Assembly: GCA_000723505.1 (NCBI GenBank)
Contig: HG934468.1
Span: 2,388,798 to 2,452,797, forward strand
DNA length: 64,000 nt
Direction: 5' to 3'
Origin: Mucinivorans hirudinis
GTDB lineage: Bacteria > Bacteroidota > Bacteroidia > Bacteroidales > Rikenellaceae
The notes under the pieces are model-generated. The model saw nothing but the letters and a program-made list of their open reading frames with translations. It had not been told where the DNA came from and ran no database searches. Positions 16,924 to 25,155 of the stretch are shown here, in pieces. Each line of letters begins with the position of its first letter. Position 1 is the stretch's first letter. The position numbers were made by a program, and so were the translations under genes.

Positions 16924-17967
16924 ATGAAGAGAATTCTTGCAGTTTTAATTTCATTCCTACTCTTTTCTGCGCAAAATCAGGCGAATGGTCAGTTTACGCA
17001 AAAGAGTAATATTCAGAATATTAGTACGTTAGTAGACACCCTTAAAATCAAGGATAAGGGTCCGGATGTGGTCAATATTAAAATTTTCGACGAGGCGTAT
17101 AATAATTATTTGTTGATGCTTCAGCGTCGTCACCGTAACTGGGTGCAAATTAAGTCAGGGTGGCTTATCAATCAAACTTCTTTTTCGAACTGGGCAGCGG
17201 GAGGTAATAACTATTTCGCAAGTCGTACTTTTTTGAATGTCGAACATAAATACACTGCACCGACATTTAACATTCACTCCATCTTCGACGGAGCATTTGG
17301 ATTGCAGACAACCGATGGGGTGACCAGAAAAAGCGAGGACTACTTCAAACTCTCAATTACGCCAAGCTGGCGGCTTGCCAGACATTGGGAAATTTCGGCT
17401 TCCGTGCTCTTCAACTCGCAGTTCGCCAATTCGTTCATTCCGCCGGCTGACGTTATTCTTGCGGCATCGTTTATGGCACCCGGATATTTGACCGGTTCCG
17501 TTGGTATGAAGTATAATAATCTGAGCAAGACTCTGGAAGTCTATGTTGCTCCCGCTTCGGGTATGATGCTTTTTGTCCTCAATGAACAACTTGCCGCTCA
17601 GGGACGATATGGAGAAAAGGGACGTAAGGTTATCCCTAAGTTGATTAATTACAATAGGGTAACATATAAAAAGGGGAATCTTGTCAGAGGTATGATGTCT
17701 GTTTTCGCACAGATGGAAACATATTGGGACTATCAGACCGTGCCGCGTATGGTGGGAGAATTGAAATTTGATTTCAAGTTTACAAAGATTCTCGGAGCCA
17801 ATATTCGTATGCAGGCAATATATGACGATAAAATCAACACGCCGAGCATCAATGCCGGTGGTAAGAGCTATTTCCAATTCACCGAAACTGTCGGCTTCGG
17901 TTTGACCTATAACTTCACAACCCCGAAGCATCCGGCTCCACCTGAAGCACCGCGTAAAAAACGATGA
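16924..17967 (+). CDS. DUF3078 protein, probable exported or outer-membrane protein
   Basis: Member of the DUF3078 family, conserved in Bacteroidetes and of unknown function. The 347 residues begin with a signal peptide (MKRILAVLISFLLFSAQNQANG). The body is rich in alternating aromatic strands such as WLINQTSFSNWAAGGNNYF and ends with FTETVGFGLTYNF, typical of a beta-barrel. SNWAAGGNN is the family signature as I recall it. The last residues are a charged proline-rich tail (PAPPEAPRKKR). Its stop overlaps the cinA start by 4 bp, so the two are co-expressed, though no functional link is known. Confidence 0.8.
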   Translation: MKRILAVLISFLLFSAQNQANGQFTQKSNIQNISTLVDTLKIKDKGPDVVNIKIFDEAYNNYLLMLQRRHRNWVQIKSGWLINQTSFSNWAAGGNNYFASRTFLNVEHKYTAPTFNIHSIFDGAFGLQTTDGVTRKSEDYFKLSITPSWRLARHWEISASVLFNSQFANSFIPPADVILAASFMAPGYLTGSVGMKYNNLSKTLEVYVAPASGMMLFVLNEQLAAQGRYGEKGRKVIPKLINYNRVTYKKGNLVRGMMSVFAQMETYWDYQTVPRMVGELKFDFKFTKILGANIRMQAIYDDKINTPSINAGGKSYFQFTETVGFGLTYNFTTPKHPAPPEAPRKKR

Positions 17968-19235
17968 ATGCAGAGATAATAACCATTGGCGATGAGATAC
18001 TTATCGGTCAAATAGTAGATACCAATTCGGCGTGGATTGGAGCGCTGTTTTCGCAAAACGGGATTACGGTTTCTCGTGTTGTTTCTGTATCGGACAGAGT
18101 GGAAGAAATTATCGAGGCAATAGACAGTGCGATCAAACGCGCTGATGTCGTGGTGGTTACCGGTGGGCTAGGTCCCACTAAGGATGATATAACAAAGAGT
18201 GCGATTGCCCGTTATTTTGGTGTTGATTTGGTGCGAGATTATGCCACTTTTGAGCACGTTCGAAGTATGATGGAGGCGCGTGGTATTGAGTTCAATGAAT
18301 CAAATCAAGCTCAGGCTCTAGTGCCTTCAGGGTGCGAGGTGCTTAAAAATGAGAATGGTTCGGCTCCGGGTATGTTGCTAAGGCGAAACGGACGGTTGCT
18401 GTTTTCGTTGCCCGGTGTACCTTTCGAGATGAAAGCACTTGTATGTGAGAAGGTTCTGCCGCTGGTCAGGCGAGAGTTTTCGCTGCAATCTGTTGTGCAC
18501 CGTACGGTGGTGACATTCGGAATGGCAGAGTCGATTCTGAGCGAAACAATCGCACCGTGGGAAGAGGCGCTACCCGAGTGGCTCAGACTCGCATATTTGC
18601 CAAACGCCCGCGGAATAAGGCTTAGGCTGTCGGCGTATGATGTTGATAAAGAGGTTGCAAATGCTGAGATGGAGTTGCAATTTCGAGCTTTGAGGGAGAT
18701 TATAGAACCCTATTATATTGGTGATGAGCCTGTGAGTGTCGAGGCTGCCCTAGCGACTTTACTCTGTGAGAGAGGCGAGACCTTGGCTGTGGCGGAGAGT
18801 TGTACCGGAGGGTTGATTTCTTCACGAATAACACAGTTGGAGGGCGCATCAAAATATTTCTTGGGGTCTGTTACTGCCTACGATAATGATGTTAAAGAGG
18901 GTGTTTTGGGGGTTTGCTCTGCGTATTTACGGTGTTATGGTGCTGTATCGCAGCAGGTTGCCGAACAGATGGCGCAGGGAGTGCGGATGTTGATGAATGC
19001 CGATTATGCGATTGCCACTACAGGAGTGGCCGGTCCTGGCGGTGGAAGTGAAGATAAACCTGTCGGAACTGTTTGGATAGCAATTGCTTGGCGGGGTGGG
19101 GTAGAGAGCCGCTTGATGCGCTTTGGGCTTTTGCGCGACCAAAATATTGAGCGCTCCGCCACTCACGCACTAAATATGCTCAGGCTTCACATTATCGGTG
19201 CTTCGAGTTGGCTGCAGAATAGCTCTGTTTTATAG
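17964..19235 (+). CDS. cinA: CinA: ADP-ribose pyrophosphatase / nicotinamide-nucleotide amidase
   Basis: Two-domain enzyme of NAD recycling. The C-terminal PncC domain deamidates nicotinamide mononucleotide, and the N-terminal MoCF-like domain hydrolyses ADP-ribose. The 423 residues are the full family length. The N-terminal domain opens MNAEIITIGDEILIGQ, followed by VVVTGGLGPTKDDITK and LFSLPGVPFEMKAL. The C-terminal domain contains AVAESCTGGLISSRI and TTGVAGPGGG, where the serine is catalytic. It overlaps the DUF3078 gene and ends before a bidirectional terminator. Confidence 0.95.
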   Translation: MNAEIITIGDEILIGQIVDTNSAWIGALFSQNGITVSRVVSVSDRVEEIIEAIDSAIKRADVVVVTGGLGPTKDDITKSAIARYFGVDLVRDYATFEHVRSMMEARGIEFNESNQAQALVPSGCEVLKNENGSAPGMLLRRNGRLLFSLPGVPFEMKALVCEKVLPLVRREFSLQSVVHRTVVTFGMAESILSETIAPWEEALPEWLRLAYLPNARGIRLRLSAYDVDKEVANAEMELQFRALREIIEPYYIGDEPVSVEAALATLLCERGETLAVAESCTGGLISSRITQLEGASKYFLGSVTAYDNDVKEGVLGVCSAYLRCYGAVSQQVAEQMAQGVRMLMNADYAIATTGVAGPGGGSEDKPVGTVWIAIAWRGGVESRLMRFGLLRDQNIERSATHALNMLRLHIIGASSWLQNSSVL

Positions 19236-19256
19236 CTTATCATCATATACCATCTA

Positions 19257-19307
19257 AAAAAAGAGAGCCACAACGTTGTATATTCGCTGCGTGCTCTCTT
19301 CTTTTTT
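19257..19307. terminator. Bidirectional terminator between cinA and rnpB
   Basis: AAGAGAGC (19260-19267) pairs with GCTCTCTT (19293-19300), with an A tract on the left and a T-rich run on the right. It can stop cinA on the plus strand and rnpB on the minus strand. Confidence 0.7.
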
Positions 19308-19687
19308 AAGGCAAATCGTATAAGCCGGGTTCTGTACCTTTCCCGAGGAAAAGATCTCTGTCATTTATCTTGGTCGCATATTGCTATAACGACTCATCAG
19401 CAACCTACCCTCCGACTCAGGCGAGTAACCCTCTCGACCCCGCTTGCGCAGAGCCCTCATCGGTCTATTTGGTCTTGCAACTCGCAGCCCGCACTGACCG
19501 CCGAACATCACTGCCGACGCGGTGGTCTCTTACACCACCTTCTCACCCTTACCCTTATGGGCGGTTATTTTCTTCTACGGTGCGCATAACCTTACGGCTA
19601 TCTTGCAGTTTCACAAGTGCGATACTCTATGTTGCCCGGACTTTCCTCTCATACAGTTTGATATGAGCGACAGAGCCAACCTGCCTT
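19308..19687 (-). ncRNA. rnpB: RNase P RNA, bacterial type A
   Basis: Catalytic RNA of RNase P, which removes 5' leaders from tRNA precursors. On the minus strand the conserved GAGGAAAGTCCGGGC lies over 19634-19648 and the 3' hallmark ACAGAACCCGGCTTA over 19321-19335. The ends AAGGCA and TGCCTT can close helix P1, giving about 380 nt. Open frames on either strand here are accidental. It sits between cinA and tsf and ends at the shared terminator. Confidence 0.95.
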
Positions 19688-19697
19688 TTTTTATCGC

Positions 19698-20498
19698 TTA
19701 GTCGTTCAACGAGAAGCGTTTGTATGCAACCACAGTTGCACCCTTCACCGCATTCTCTACATATTGACCAACCGAGAACTTATTGTCCTTAACCAAAGGT
19801 TGATTGAGCAATGTGTTCTCTTTAAGGAATTTAGCCACTTTACCGTCTGCAATCTTCTCAAGCATTGCTTCGGGTTTACCCTCCCCACGTGCTTGCTCCA
19901 AACCGATACGGTGTTCTTGCTCAATAACCGCCGGATCGCAATCCGCCTTGTCAATAGATACTGGGTTCATCGCTGCCGCCTGCATAGCTACGTCCTTAGC
20001 AACCTCTGTTGGAACTTCTGTGTTGAAACCAACCAAAGTACCCAACTTGTTGTTAGTGTGGATGTAAGTTACGCAAAGAGGAGCTTCGATGCGAGCGTAG
20101 AAAGGAATTTCCACCTTCTCACCAGTCTTACCGGTAAGTTCAGCTGCCAAACCACCGACTACTGCCTGCAATGCGTCGAGGTCTGCACAGTCGTTTGCGA
20201 TTGCTGTTTCCAACAATTCAGCCGCCTTAGCCTTGAACTCATCACCCTTAGCCACGAAGTCTGTTTCGCAAGCCAAACATACCATATATGCCTTGTTACC
20301 AACAACCTTTGATGTAACGATACCTTCGGTAGCGGTACGGTCAGCCCTTTTGCTGGCAATTAACTTACCTTTTTCGCGGATAATCTCCTGAGCACGAGCA
20401 AAGTCGCCCTCAGCTTCCTGAAGAGCCTTCTTGCAGTCCATCATACCCGCACCTGTCATTGCGCGTAGCTTTGCTACATCTGCTGCTTTAATTTCCAT
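19698..20498 (-). CDS. tsf: Elongation factor Ts
   Basis: Guanine-nucleotide exchange factor that recycles EF-Tu during translation. The 266 residues start MEIKAADVAKLRAMTGAGMM and show the signature CKKALQEAEGD. The core contains VCLACETDFVAKGDEF, which inserts into EF-Tu. It is the last gene of the rplM-rpsI-rpsB-tsf run, 92 bp after rpsB. The rnpB 5' end is only about 10 bp beyond its stop, so rnpB may be reached by read-through or have its own promoter inside tsf. Confidence 0.97.
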   Translation of the reverse strand: MEIKAADVAKLRAMTGAGMMDCKKALQEAEGDFARAQEIIREKGKLIASKRADRTATEGIVTSKVVGNKAYMVCLACETDFVAKGDEFKAKAAELLETAIANDCADLDALQAVVGGLAAELTGKTGEKVEIPFYARIEAPLCVTYIHTNNKLGTLVGFNTEVPTEVAKDVAMQAAAMNPVSIDKADCDPAVIEQEHRIGLEQARGEGKPEAMLEKIADGKVAKFLKENTLLNQPLVKDNKFSVGQYVENAVKGATVVAYKRFSLND

Positions 20499-20540
20499 TT
20501 TTTTAATGTGTTATTGTGGGATATTTGGAGCATCCGGAAC

Positions 20541-20562
20541 AGTCGGGATGTTAATCCCGACT
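20541..20562. repeat. Perfect hairpin between rpsB and tsf
   Basis: AGTCGGGAT (20541-20549) pairs perfectly with ATCCCGACT (20554-20562) around a GTTA loop. It has no T run, so it is more likely an RNA-processing or stability element than a terminator. Confidence 0.55.
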
Positions 20563-20590
20563 CCCCAGATTCTCAATTCCCGATTTCCGA

Positions 20591-21406
20591 TTATTCTGCC
20601 GCTGCTTCAGCTGCCTCATCAGCAGGTTTTGCTTTGCGGGCACGAGTGCGTTGTCCCTCCTTCGAAGGAGCTCCTGCCTCAGCCTTGGGAGATGCCGCCG
20701 CTTCGTTCTCCTTCTCTAACTTACGTTCTGCCAAACCTTCCGAGATTGCTGCCGATACAGTGTCCAAAATCAACTCGATTGATTTTGTTGCATCGTCGTT
20801 TGCAGGGATTACATAGTCAATGTTTGTTGGGTCACAACAAGTATCCACCATTGCAAATACGGGAATGTTCAAACGTTTTGCCTCTTTCACGGCGTTGTGT
20901 TCCTTCTGAACATCAATCACGAAAAGGGCAGCGGGCAGACGAGTAAGGTCAGCGATAGAACCAAGGTTCTTTTCTAGCTTAGCTCTCTGACGAGAGATTT
21001 GTAATTTTTCACGTTTAGAAAAATTGTCGTAAGTACCGTCCGCAGCCAAGCGGTCGATGGTAGACATTTTCTTGACAGCTTTACGGATTGTTGGGAAGTT
21101 TGTGAGCATACCGCCCGCCCAACGTTCTGTAATGTAAGGCATTCCAACTGCCGTAATCTTTTCGGCAACTATATCCTTAGCCTGTTTTTTTGTTGCTACG
21201 AAAAGGATTTTACGTCCCGAACGAGCTATTTGTTTGAGTGCGGAGGCAGCCTCATCCAACTTCACGGCAGTTTTGTGAAGGTCGATGATGTGAATACCAT
21301 TCTTCTCCATAAAGATATATGGAGCCATCTTTGGATTCCATTTGCGTTTGAGGTGTCCGAAATGAACGCCTGCCTCAAGTAGTTGATTGAAATCTGTTCT
21401 TGGCAT
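20591..21406 (-). CDS. rpsB: Small ribosomal subunit protein uS2
   Basis: Ribosomal protein S2 of the 30S subunit. The 271 residues begin MPRTDFNQLLEAGVHFGHLK. Typical segments include KWNPKMAPYIF, the THEV-like motif region MPYITERWAGGMLTNF and the FVIDVQKEHNAVKEAKRL region. The C-terminus is a long alanine- and lysine-rich extension (about residues 225-271, ending ADEAAEAAAE), common in Bacteroidetes S2. It follows rpsI with an unusually long 209-bp gap that holds structured sequence. Confidence 0.97.
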   Translation of the reverse strand: MPRTDFNQLLEAGVHFGHLKRKWNPKMAPYIFMEKNGIHIIDLHKTAVKLDEAASALKQIARSGRKILFVATKKQAKDIVAEKITAVGMPYITERWAGGMLTNFPTIRKAVKKMSTIDRLAADGTYDNFSKREKLQISRQRAKLEKNLGSIADLTRLPAALFVIDVQKEHNAVKEAKRLNIPVFAMVDTCCDPTNIDYVIPANDDATKSIELILDTVSAAISEGLAERKLEKENEAAASPKAEAGAPSKEGQRTRARKAKPADEAAEAAAE

Positions 21407-21615
21407 TTTTTTGAAAATGTGTTAAGACCTTGTTTTTTTTAAGGTCATTAAAAATCTTTTATCAACCACACGGTAAGAAAAATTTCGTCCGTGCGGTTTT
21501 CCGCGACTGTGGCAATCCTCGGGTAGTACTTGTATGGGTAGTCCTGCAAGGATTTAGGCTGATTCGAAGCCTGTTGAACCAAAGTCGTGCACTCTTTTTG
21601 GGGAGCGGGAGGGGA
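21407..21615 (-). promoter_or_regulatory. Structured leader of rpsB, possible autoregulatory RNA
   Basis: The gap has no gene and no -7 consensus on the minus strand. Three stems are visible. GCGG/CCGC (21493-21504, loop TTTT on the plus strand) and CCACACGG/CCGTGCGG (21466-21473 with 21489-21496) share bases and exclude each other. GACCTT/AAGGTC (21426-21446) lies next to the rpsB start. Autoregulation by S2 is an inference from this layout only. Confidence 0.4.
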
Positions 21616-22008
21616 TTAACGTTTCGAGAATTGGAAACGTTTACGTGCGCCGGGTTGTCCCGGTTTCTTACGCTCAACAACACGTGCATCGCGAGTAAGG
21701 AAGCCTGCTTTCTTCAACTCCGAACGCAATTCTGCGTCCACAAGCAAAAGTGCGCGTGAAATTCCCAAACGGATAGCCTCTGCCTGACCCTTGATACCGC
21801 CGCCGTTCACGTTGATTTTCACGTCGAACTTACCTTCGTTCTTGGTAACGATAAAAGGTTGATTAACTACAAATTGGAGAATATCCAACGGGATATAGGT
21901 CTCCAATGAGCGACCGTTGATGGTGATTTCACCCGAGCCTGCTTTTAGGTATACGCGAGCAACGGCTGATTTACGGCGTCCTACCGCATTTACAACTTCT
22001 TGACTCAT
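21616..22008 (-). CDS. rpsI: Small ribosomal subunit protein uS9
   Basis: Ribosomal protein S9, whose C-terminal tail reaches the P-site tRNA. The 130 residues start [20 protein letters not shown] and end with the invariant basic tail [30 protein letters not shown] is the family core. The ATG shares one base with the rplM stop (TAATG), so the two are translationally coupled. Confidence 0.98.
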   Translation of the reverse strand: MSQEVVNAVGRRKSAVARVYLKAGSGEITINGRSLETYIPLDILQFVVNQPFIVTKNEGKFDVKINVNGGGIKGQAEAIRLGISRALLLVDAELRSELKKAGFLTRDARVVERKKPGQPGARKRFQFSKR

Positions 22009-22463
22009 TATAATACTTCTTTAATATTTAGTGTTTTAGGAGTTTGTGCCGTGTGAGGGTGCTCAACTGCGGCATAAACGTGAAGGTTACCGAGGATTTT
22101 CGCGCCCAAACGGTTCTTTGGAAGCATACCCTTAACAGCCTTTTCAATAATAAATTCAGGTTTGATAGCCAAATAATCCTTTGGCGTACGGAAACGCTGA
22201 CCACCCGGATAGTTCGTGTGGCGGACGTAAACCTTATCGTCCATTTTAGCGCCCGTAAGTCTCACTTTGTCGGCGTTGATAACGATAACGTTGTCGCCGC
22301 AATCAACGTGAGGAGAGTAGCTTGGTTTGTTTTTACCACGGAGGATTTTCGCCACCTGTGATGCCAAACGACCAACGACTACATCCGTAGCGTCAATTAC
22401 AAACCACTCTTTTTGAGCGGTATCTGCATTGACGTAAGTTGTTTTGTAGCTTAGTGAATCCAC
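22008..22463 (-). CDS. rplM: Large ribosomal subunit protein uL13
   Basis: Ribosomal protein L13, an early assembly protein of the 50S subunit. I place the start at GTG 22461-22463, giving 151 residues that begin (V/M)[19 protein letters not shown]. This matches the usual Bacteroidetes L13 N-terminus and length. An in-frame ATG at 22496 would add 11 basic residues not typical of the family. [18 protein letters not shown] and [20 protein letters not shown] are the conserved core. It heads the rplM-rpsI-rpsB-tsf operon. Confidence 0.95.
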   Translation of the reverse strand: MDSLSYKTTYVNADTAQKEWFVIDATDVVVGRLASQVAKILRGKNKPSYSPHVDCGDNVIVINADKVRLTGAKMDDKVYVRHTNYPGGQRFRTPKDYLAIKPEFIIEKAVKGMLPKNRLGAKILGNLHVYAAVEHPHTAQTPKTLNIKEVL

Positions 22464-22553
22464 TTTTTTCGATGCGTTTTTGCTGCGTAGTATCACTACT
22501 ACGCGGTTAATACTCTGTTATTTGTGACCCATACCCATACATTTCGGGGTCTG

Positions 22554-22584
22554 CAAAGTTAACAATTTTTTTGCTAACGGCAAA
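22554..22584 (-). promoter_or_regulatory. Promoter of the rplM-rpsI-rpsB-tsf operon
   Basis: On the minus strand TTTG (22581-22584) and TAACTTTG (22554-22561) are separated by 19 nt, a perfect consensus pair about 90 nt before the GTG start. Confidence 0.75.
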
Positions 22585-22629
22585 ACTTTGAAAATAATTA
22601 TTATCCCAAAACGATAGTAAGAGCGTAAA

Positions 22630-22664
22630 ATTGGAACAAAAACAGGATTTTTTTGGTAATTTTG
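22630..22664 (+). promoter_or_regulatory. Probable murG promoter
   Basis: TAATTTTG at 22657-22664 is a full -7 match. ATTG at 22630-22633 is 23 nt upstream, slightly too far for an ideal -33 element. The start near 22671 would put a perfect inverted repeat at the very 5' end of the murG mRNA. Confidence 0.5.
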
Positions 22665-22666
22665 CA

Positions 22667-22715
22667 CACTTAGAAACTGTTTAAATTCCAAAAATAAAAC
22701 TTAAACAGTTTCTAA
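22667..22715 (+). repeat. Dispersed repeat copy 2 and perfect inverted repeat in the murG leader
   Basis: TTAGAAACTGTTTAA (22670-22684) and TTAAACAGTTTCTAA (22701-22715) are perfect 15-bp arms around a 16-nt loop. The left arm is the same 21-nt sequence found in copy 1 at 13326-13350. Confidence 0.75.
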
Positions 22716-22735
22716 CTAACAAATTATTGGTTAAG

Positions 22736-23815
22736 ATGAAGATAATTATCAGTGGTGGTGGCACGGCGGGGCATATAAACCCTGCGTTGGCTGTTGCCGA
22801 ACTTCTCAGGGAGCGTGGCGACGAGGTGCTTTTTGTGGGCGCAGAGGGCAAGATGGAGATGGAGCGAGTGCCGCACGCCGGATTCTCCATAATAGGACTA
22901 CCCGTAGTAGGCATTCAAAGAAGGCTGACTTTGAAAAACTTAGCCGTGCCTTTCAAACTTCTGCGTAGTCTGTCAAAAGCAGGAAATATCATAAAAAATT
23001 TCAAGCCCGATGTCGTAGTCGGATTTGGCGGTTATGCCTCCGCGCCCATTGTGCGGGCGGCTCAGAAGAGGGGCATTAAAACGGTTATTCAGGAGCAAAA
23101 CTCTTATGCTGGGCTCACTAACAGGGCGTTAGCGAAGAAAGCCTATCGAATTTGCGTTGCATACGAGGGTATGGAGCGATTTTTTCCGGCAGAGAAGATA
23201 GTGATAACGGGTAATCCTCTGCGTAGTGTACTTACCAATCTGCCTTCGCGCGAGCAGGCTCTTAAAATCTTTGACTTAGAGCCCGCCAAGCGTACTATTT
23301 TGGTTGTGGGCGGCAGTTTGGGCACGCGTACGCTCAACGAGATGGTGGTGCAAAATGAGATTCCTTCCAATGTGCAACTCATTTGGCAGTGTGGTAGATA
23401 CTACTATGATGAGATGGTGGAGCGAGCGGCTCACAAAATACCGCTAGCCTATATCGAGCGGATGGATTGCGCCTATTCTGTTGCAGATGTTGTGATTACG
23501 CGGGCTGGTGCCTCTACGGTTTCTGAACTTCAGCTCATCGGCAAACCGACTGTTTTTGTCCCCTCGCCCAATGTTGCAGAAGACCACCAGACCCACAATG
23601 CGATGAGCTTGGTGAAGAGGGGTGCGGCGGTGCTAGTGAAAGATAGTGAGGCGATTAACTCGGCAATGCAGATGGCGGTTGAGCTTGCCGGCGACACGGA
23701 GCGTTGCTTGGAGATGGCGGCAGCCCAGAGAGCAATGGGGCGAATGGATGCTGCGAGTGATGTGGTTAAAGTTATATCTGCCCAAAATTATCCAAATTGT
23801 TTAATGCCGAGTTAA
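22736..23815 (+). CDS. murG: MurG, lipid II synthase
   Basis: Glycosyltransferase that adds GlcNAc to lipid I on the inner face of the cytoplasmic membrane, completing lipid II for peptidoglycan. From ATG 22736 the product is 359 residues and opens MKIIISGGGTAGHINPALAV, whose GGGTAGH is the family nucleotide-sugar loop. VVGFGGYASAPIV, QEQNSYAGLTNR and the donor-site VITRAGASTVSEL follow. A frame from TTG 22727 adds three residues and is not needed. It stands apart from any mur/fts cluster. Confidence 0.96.
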   Translation: MKIIISGGGTAGHINPALAVAELLRERGDEVLFVGAEGKMEMERVPHAGFSIIGLPVVGIQRRLTLKNLAVPFKLLRSLSKAGNIIKNFKPDVVVGFGGYASAPIVRAAQKRGIKTVIQEQNSYAGLTNRALAKKAYRICVAYEGMERFFPAEKIVITGNPLRSVLTNLPSREQALKIFDLEPAKRTILVVGGSLGTRTLNEMVVQNEIPSNVQLIWQCGRYYYDEMVERAAHKIPLAYIERMDCAYSVADVVITRAGASTVSELQLIGKPTVFVPSPNVAEDHQTHNAMSLVKRGAAVLVKDSEAINSAMQMAVELAGDTERCLEMAAAQRAMGRMDAASDVVKVISAQNYPNCLMPS

Positions 23816-23897
23816 TATAATTATTAAATTATTTGCCGGTATTGTATTAATTATAATTTAATAAAAGTCTAATTAGTTAAAAAATATTAATTAGTTT

Positions 23898-23927
23898 CTT
23901 GCTAATTGCAAATAGTGTGTATCTTTG
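23898..23927 (+). promoter_or_regulatory. Promoter of the epimerase-ispG pair
   Basis: TATCTTTG at 23920-23927 is a perfect -7 element; CTTG at 23898-23901 is a slightly close -33 element (18 nt). Confidence 0.55.
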
Positions 23928-23949
23928 TGGCAATAAATGATAAATATTA

Positions 23950-25131
23950 ATGAAGTCATATTTGATATCGATTGCTCAGAAATATCGTAAGGAGTTACGA
24001 GATAACATTTTGCCATTTTGGATAGACAATGGCATAGACAAAGTGAACGGCGGAATATACACAGCTCTCGACCGCGGGGGAGTGTTGATGGATAGCGATA
24101 AATCTGTTTGGTTTCAGGGGCGCGCTGCCTGGGTTTTTTCCTACTGTTACAACACTTTAGATAGAAATCCTCAATATCTGGCAGCGGCAAAAAGTTGTGT
24201 CGATTTTATTGAGAAACATTGTTTCGACGCGGACGGCAGGATGTTCTATCAGGTGACTGCTGCCGGAGTGCCTGTGCGTAAGCGTCGCTATGCCTTTTCC
24301 GAAACTTTTGCTGCCATAGCCTTCGCTGAGTACTCTATTGCCTCCGGCGAGCAGAGTTATGCAGAGAAAGCGTTGGAGTTGTTCGATAAGATACTATATT
24401 ATATTGGTACACCGGGATTGCTCGAGCCGAAGTTTCGCGAGGGATTTTCAGCCAAAGGACACTCTATCTGTATGATACTCATAGATACGGCTCACTGCAT
24501 CCAACGCGCTGTGAAGAGCGAAAAACTTCAAGCACAGATAAACAGGTCAGTCGAAGAGATTCGTCGCGACTTTATGCATCCCGAATTCAAGGCTGTTTTG
24601 GAGACAGTAGCCCCCGATGGCTCGTTCATTGATTCGATGGCAGGGCGCACCATAAATCCGGGACATTCTTTGGAGACCGGCTGGTTTATTCTGGAGGAGG
24701 CTAAATATTCGAATTGGAATGCCGAACTCATTGAAACCGGTAAAACCATTATCGACTGGTCGTGGGATTGGGGTTGGGACAAGCAGTATGGCGGTATTCT
24801 ATATTTCCGTGATTGCAAGAACCGTCCGCAGCAGGAGTATTGGCAGGATATGAAATTTTGGTGGCCTCAAAATGAGGCGGCTCTTGCGATGCTATATGCT
24901 GCCCTTGCTACGGGTGATGTTGCTTATATCGAAAAATTCAAAATGGTGGATGAGTATATGTTCTCTCGCCTGAAGGATGCAGAGTTCCCCGAGTGGTATG
25001 GCTACCTTCACTACGATGGTTCGGTGGCTCAGCCTGCTAAGGGCAATATGTATAAGGGGCCATTTCACATTCCGCGTATGCTAATCCGTGGGGCGGAGTT
25101 GTGTGAGGAGCTTGCAGAAATATTTGAATAA
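23950..25131 (+). CDS. N-acylglucosamine 2-epimerase family protein
   Basis: Sugar 2-epimerase of the AGE/RenBP family with an (alpha/alpha)6 barrel, probably interconverting N-acetylglucosamine and N-acetylmannosamine. The 393 residues fit the family (about 400). GRAAWVFSYCYN, RRYAFSETFAAIAFAEY and the catalytic-histidine segment INPGHSLETGWF near residues 235-246 are visible. The C-terminal FHIPRML is also typical. Cellobiose 2-epimerase is a related alternative. In gut Bacteroidetes such enzymes often serve sialic acid use, but no nan genes are nearby. It is followed 24 bp later by ispG. Confidence 0.85.
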   Translation: MKSYLISIAQKYRKELRDNILPFWIDNGIDKVNGGIYTALDRGGVLMDSDKSVWFQGRAAWVFSYCYNTLDRNPQYLAAAKSCVDFIEKHCFDADGRMFYQVTAAGVPVRKRRYAFSETFAAIAFAEYSIASGEQSYAEKALELFDKILYYIGTPGLLEPKFREGFSAKGHSICMILIDTAHCIQRAVKSEKLQAQINRSVEEIRRDFMHPEFKAVLETVAPDGSFIDSMAGRTINPGHSLETGWFILEEAKYSNWNAELIETGKTIIDWSWDWGWDKQYGGILYFRDCKNRPQQEYWQDMKFWWPQNEAALAMLYAALATGDVAYIEKFKMVDEYMFSRLKDAEFPEWYGYLHYDGSVAQPAKGNMYKGPFHIPRMLIRGAELCEELAEIFE

Positions 25132-25155
25132 TTCTTTTTTCCTCTTTAATGCGAT

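Noticed and set aside
19370-19666. 98-codon plus-strand frame
   Set aside because: It lies wholly inside RNase P RNA on the other strand.
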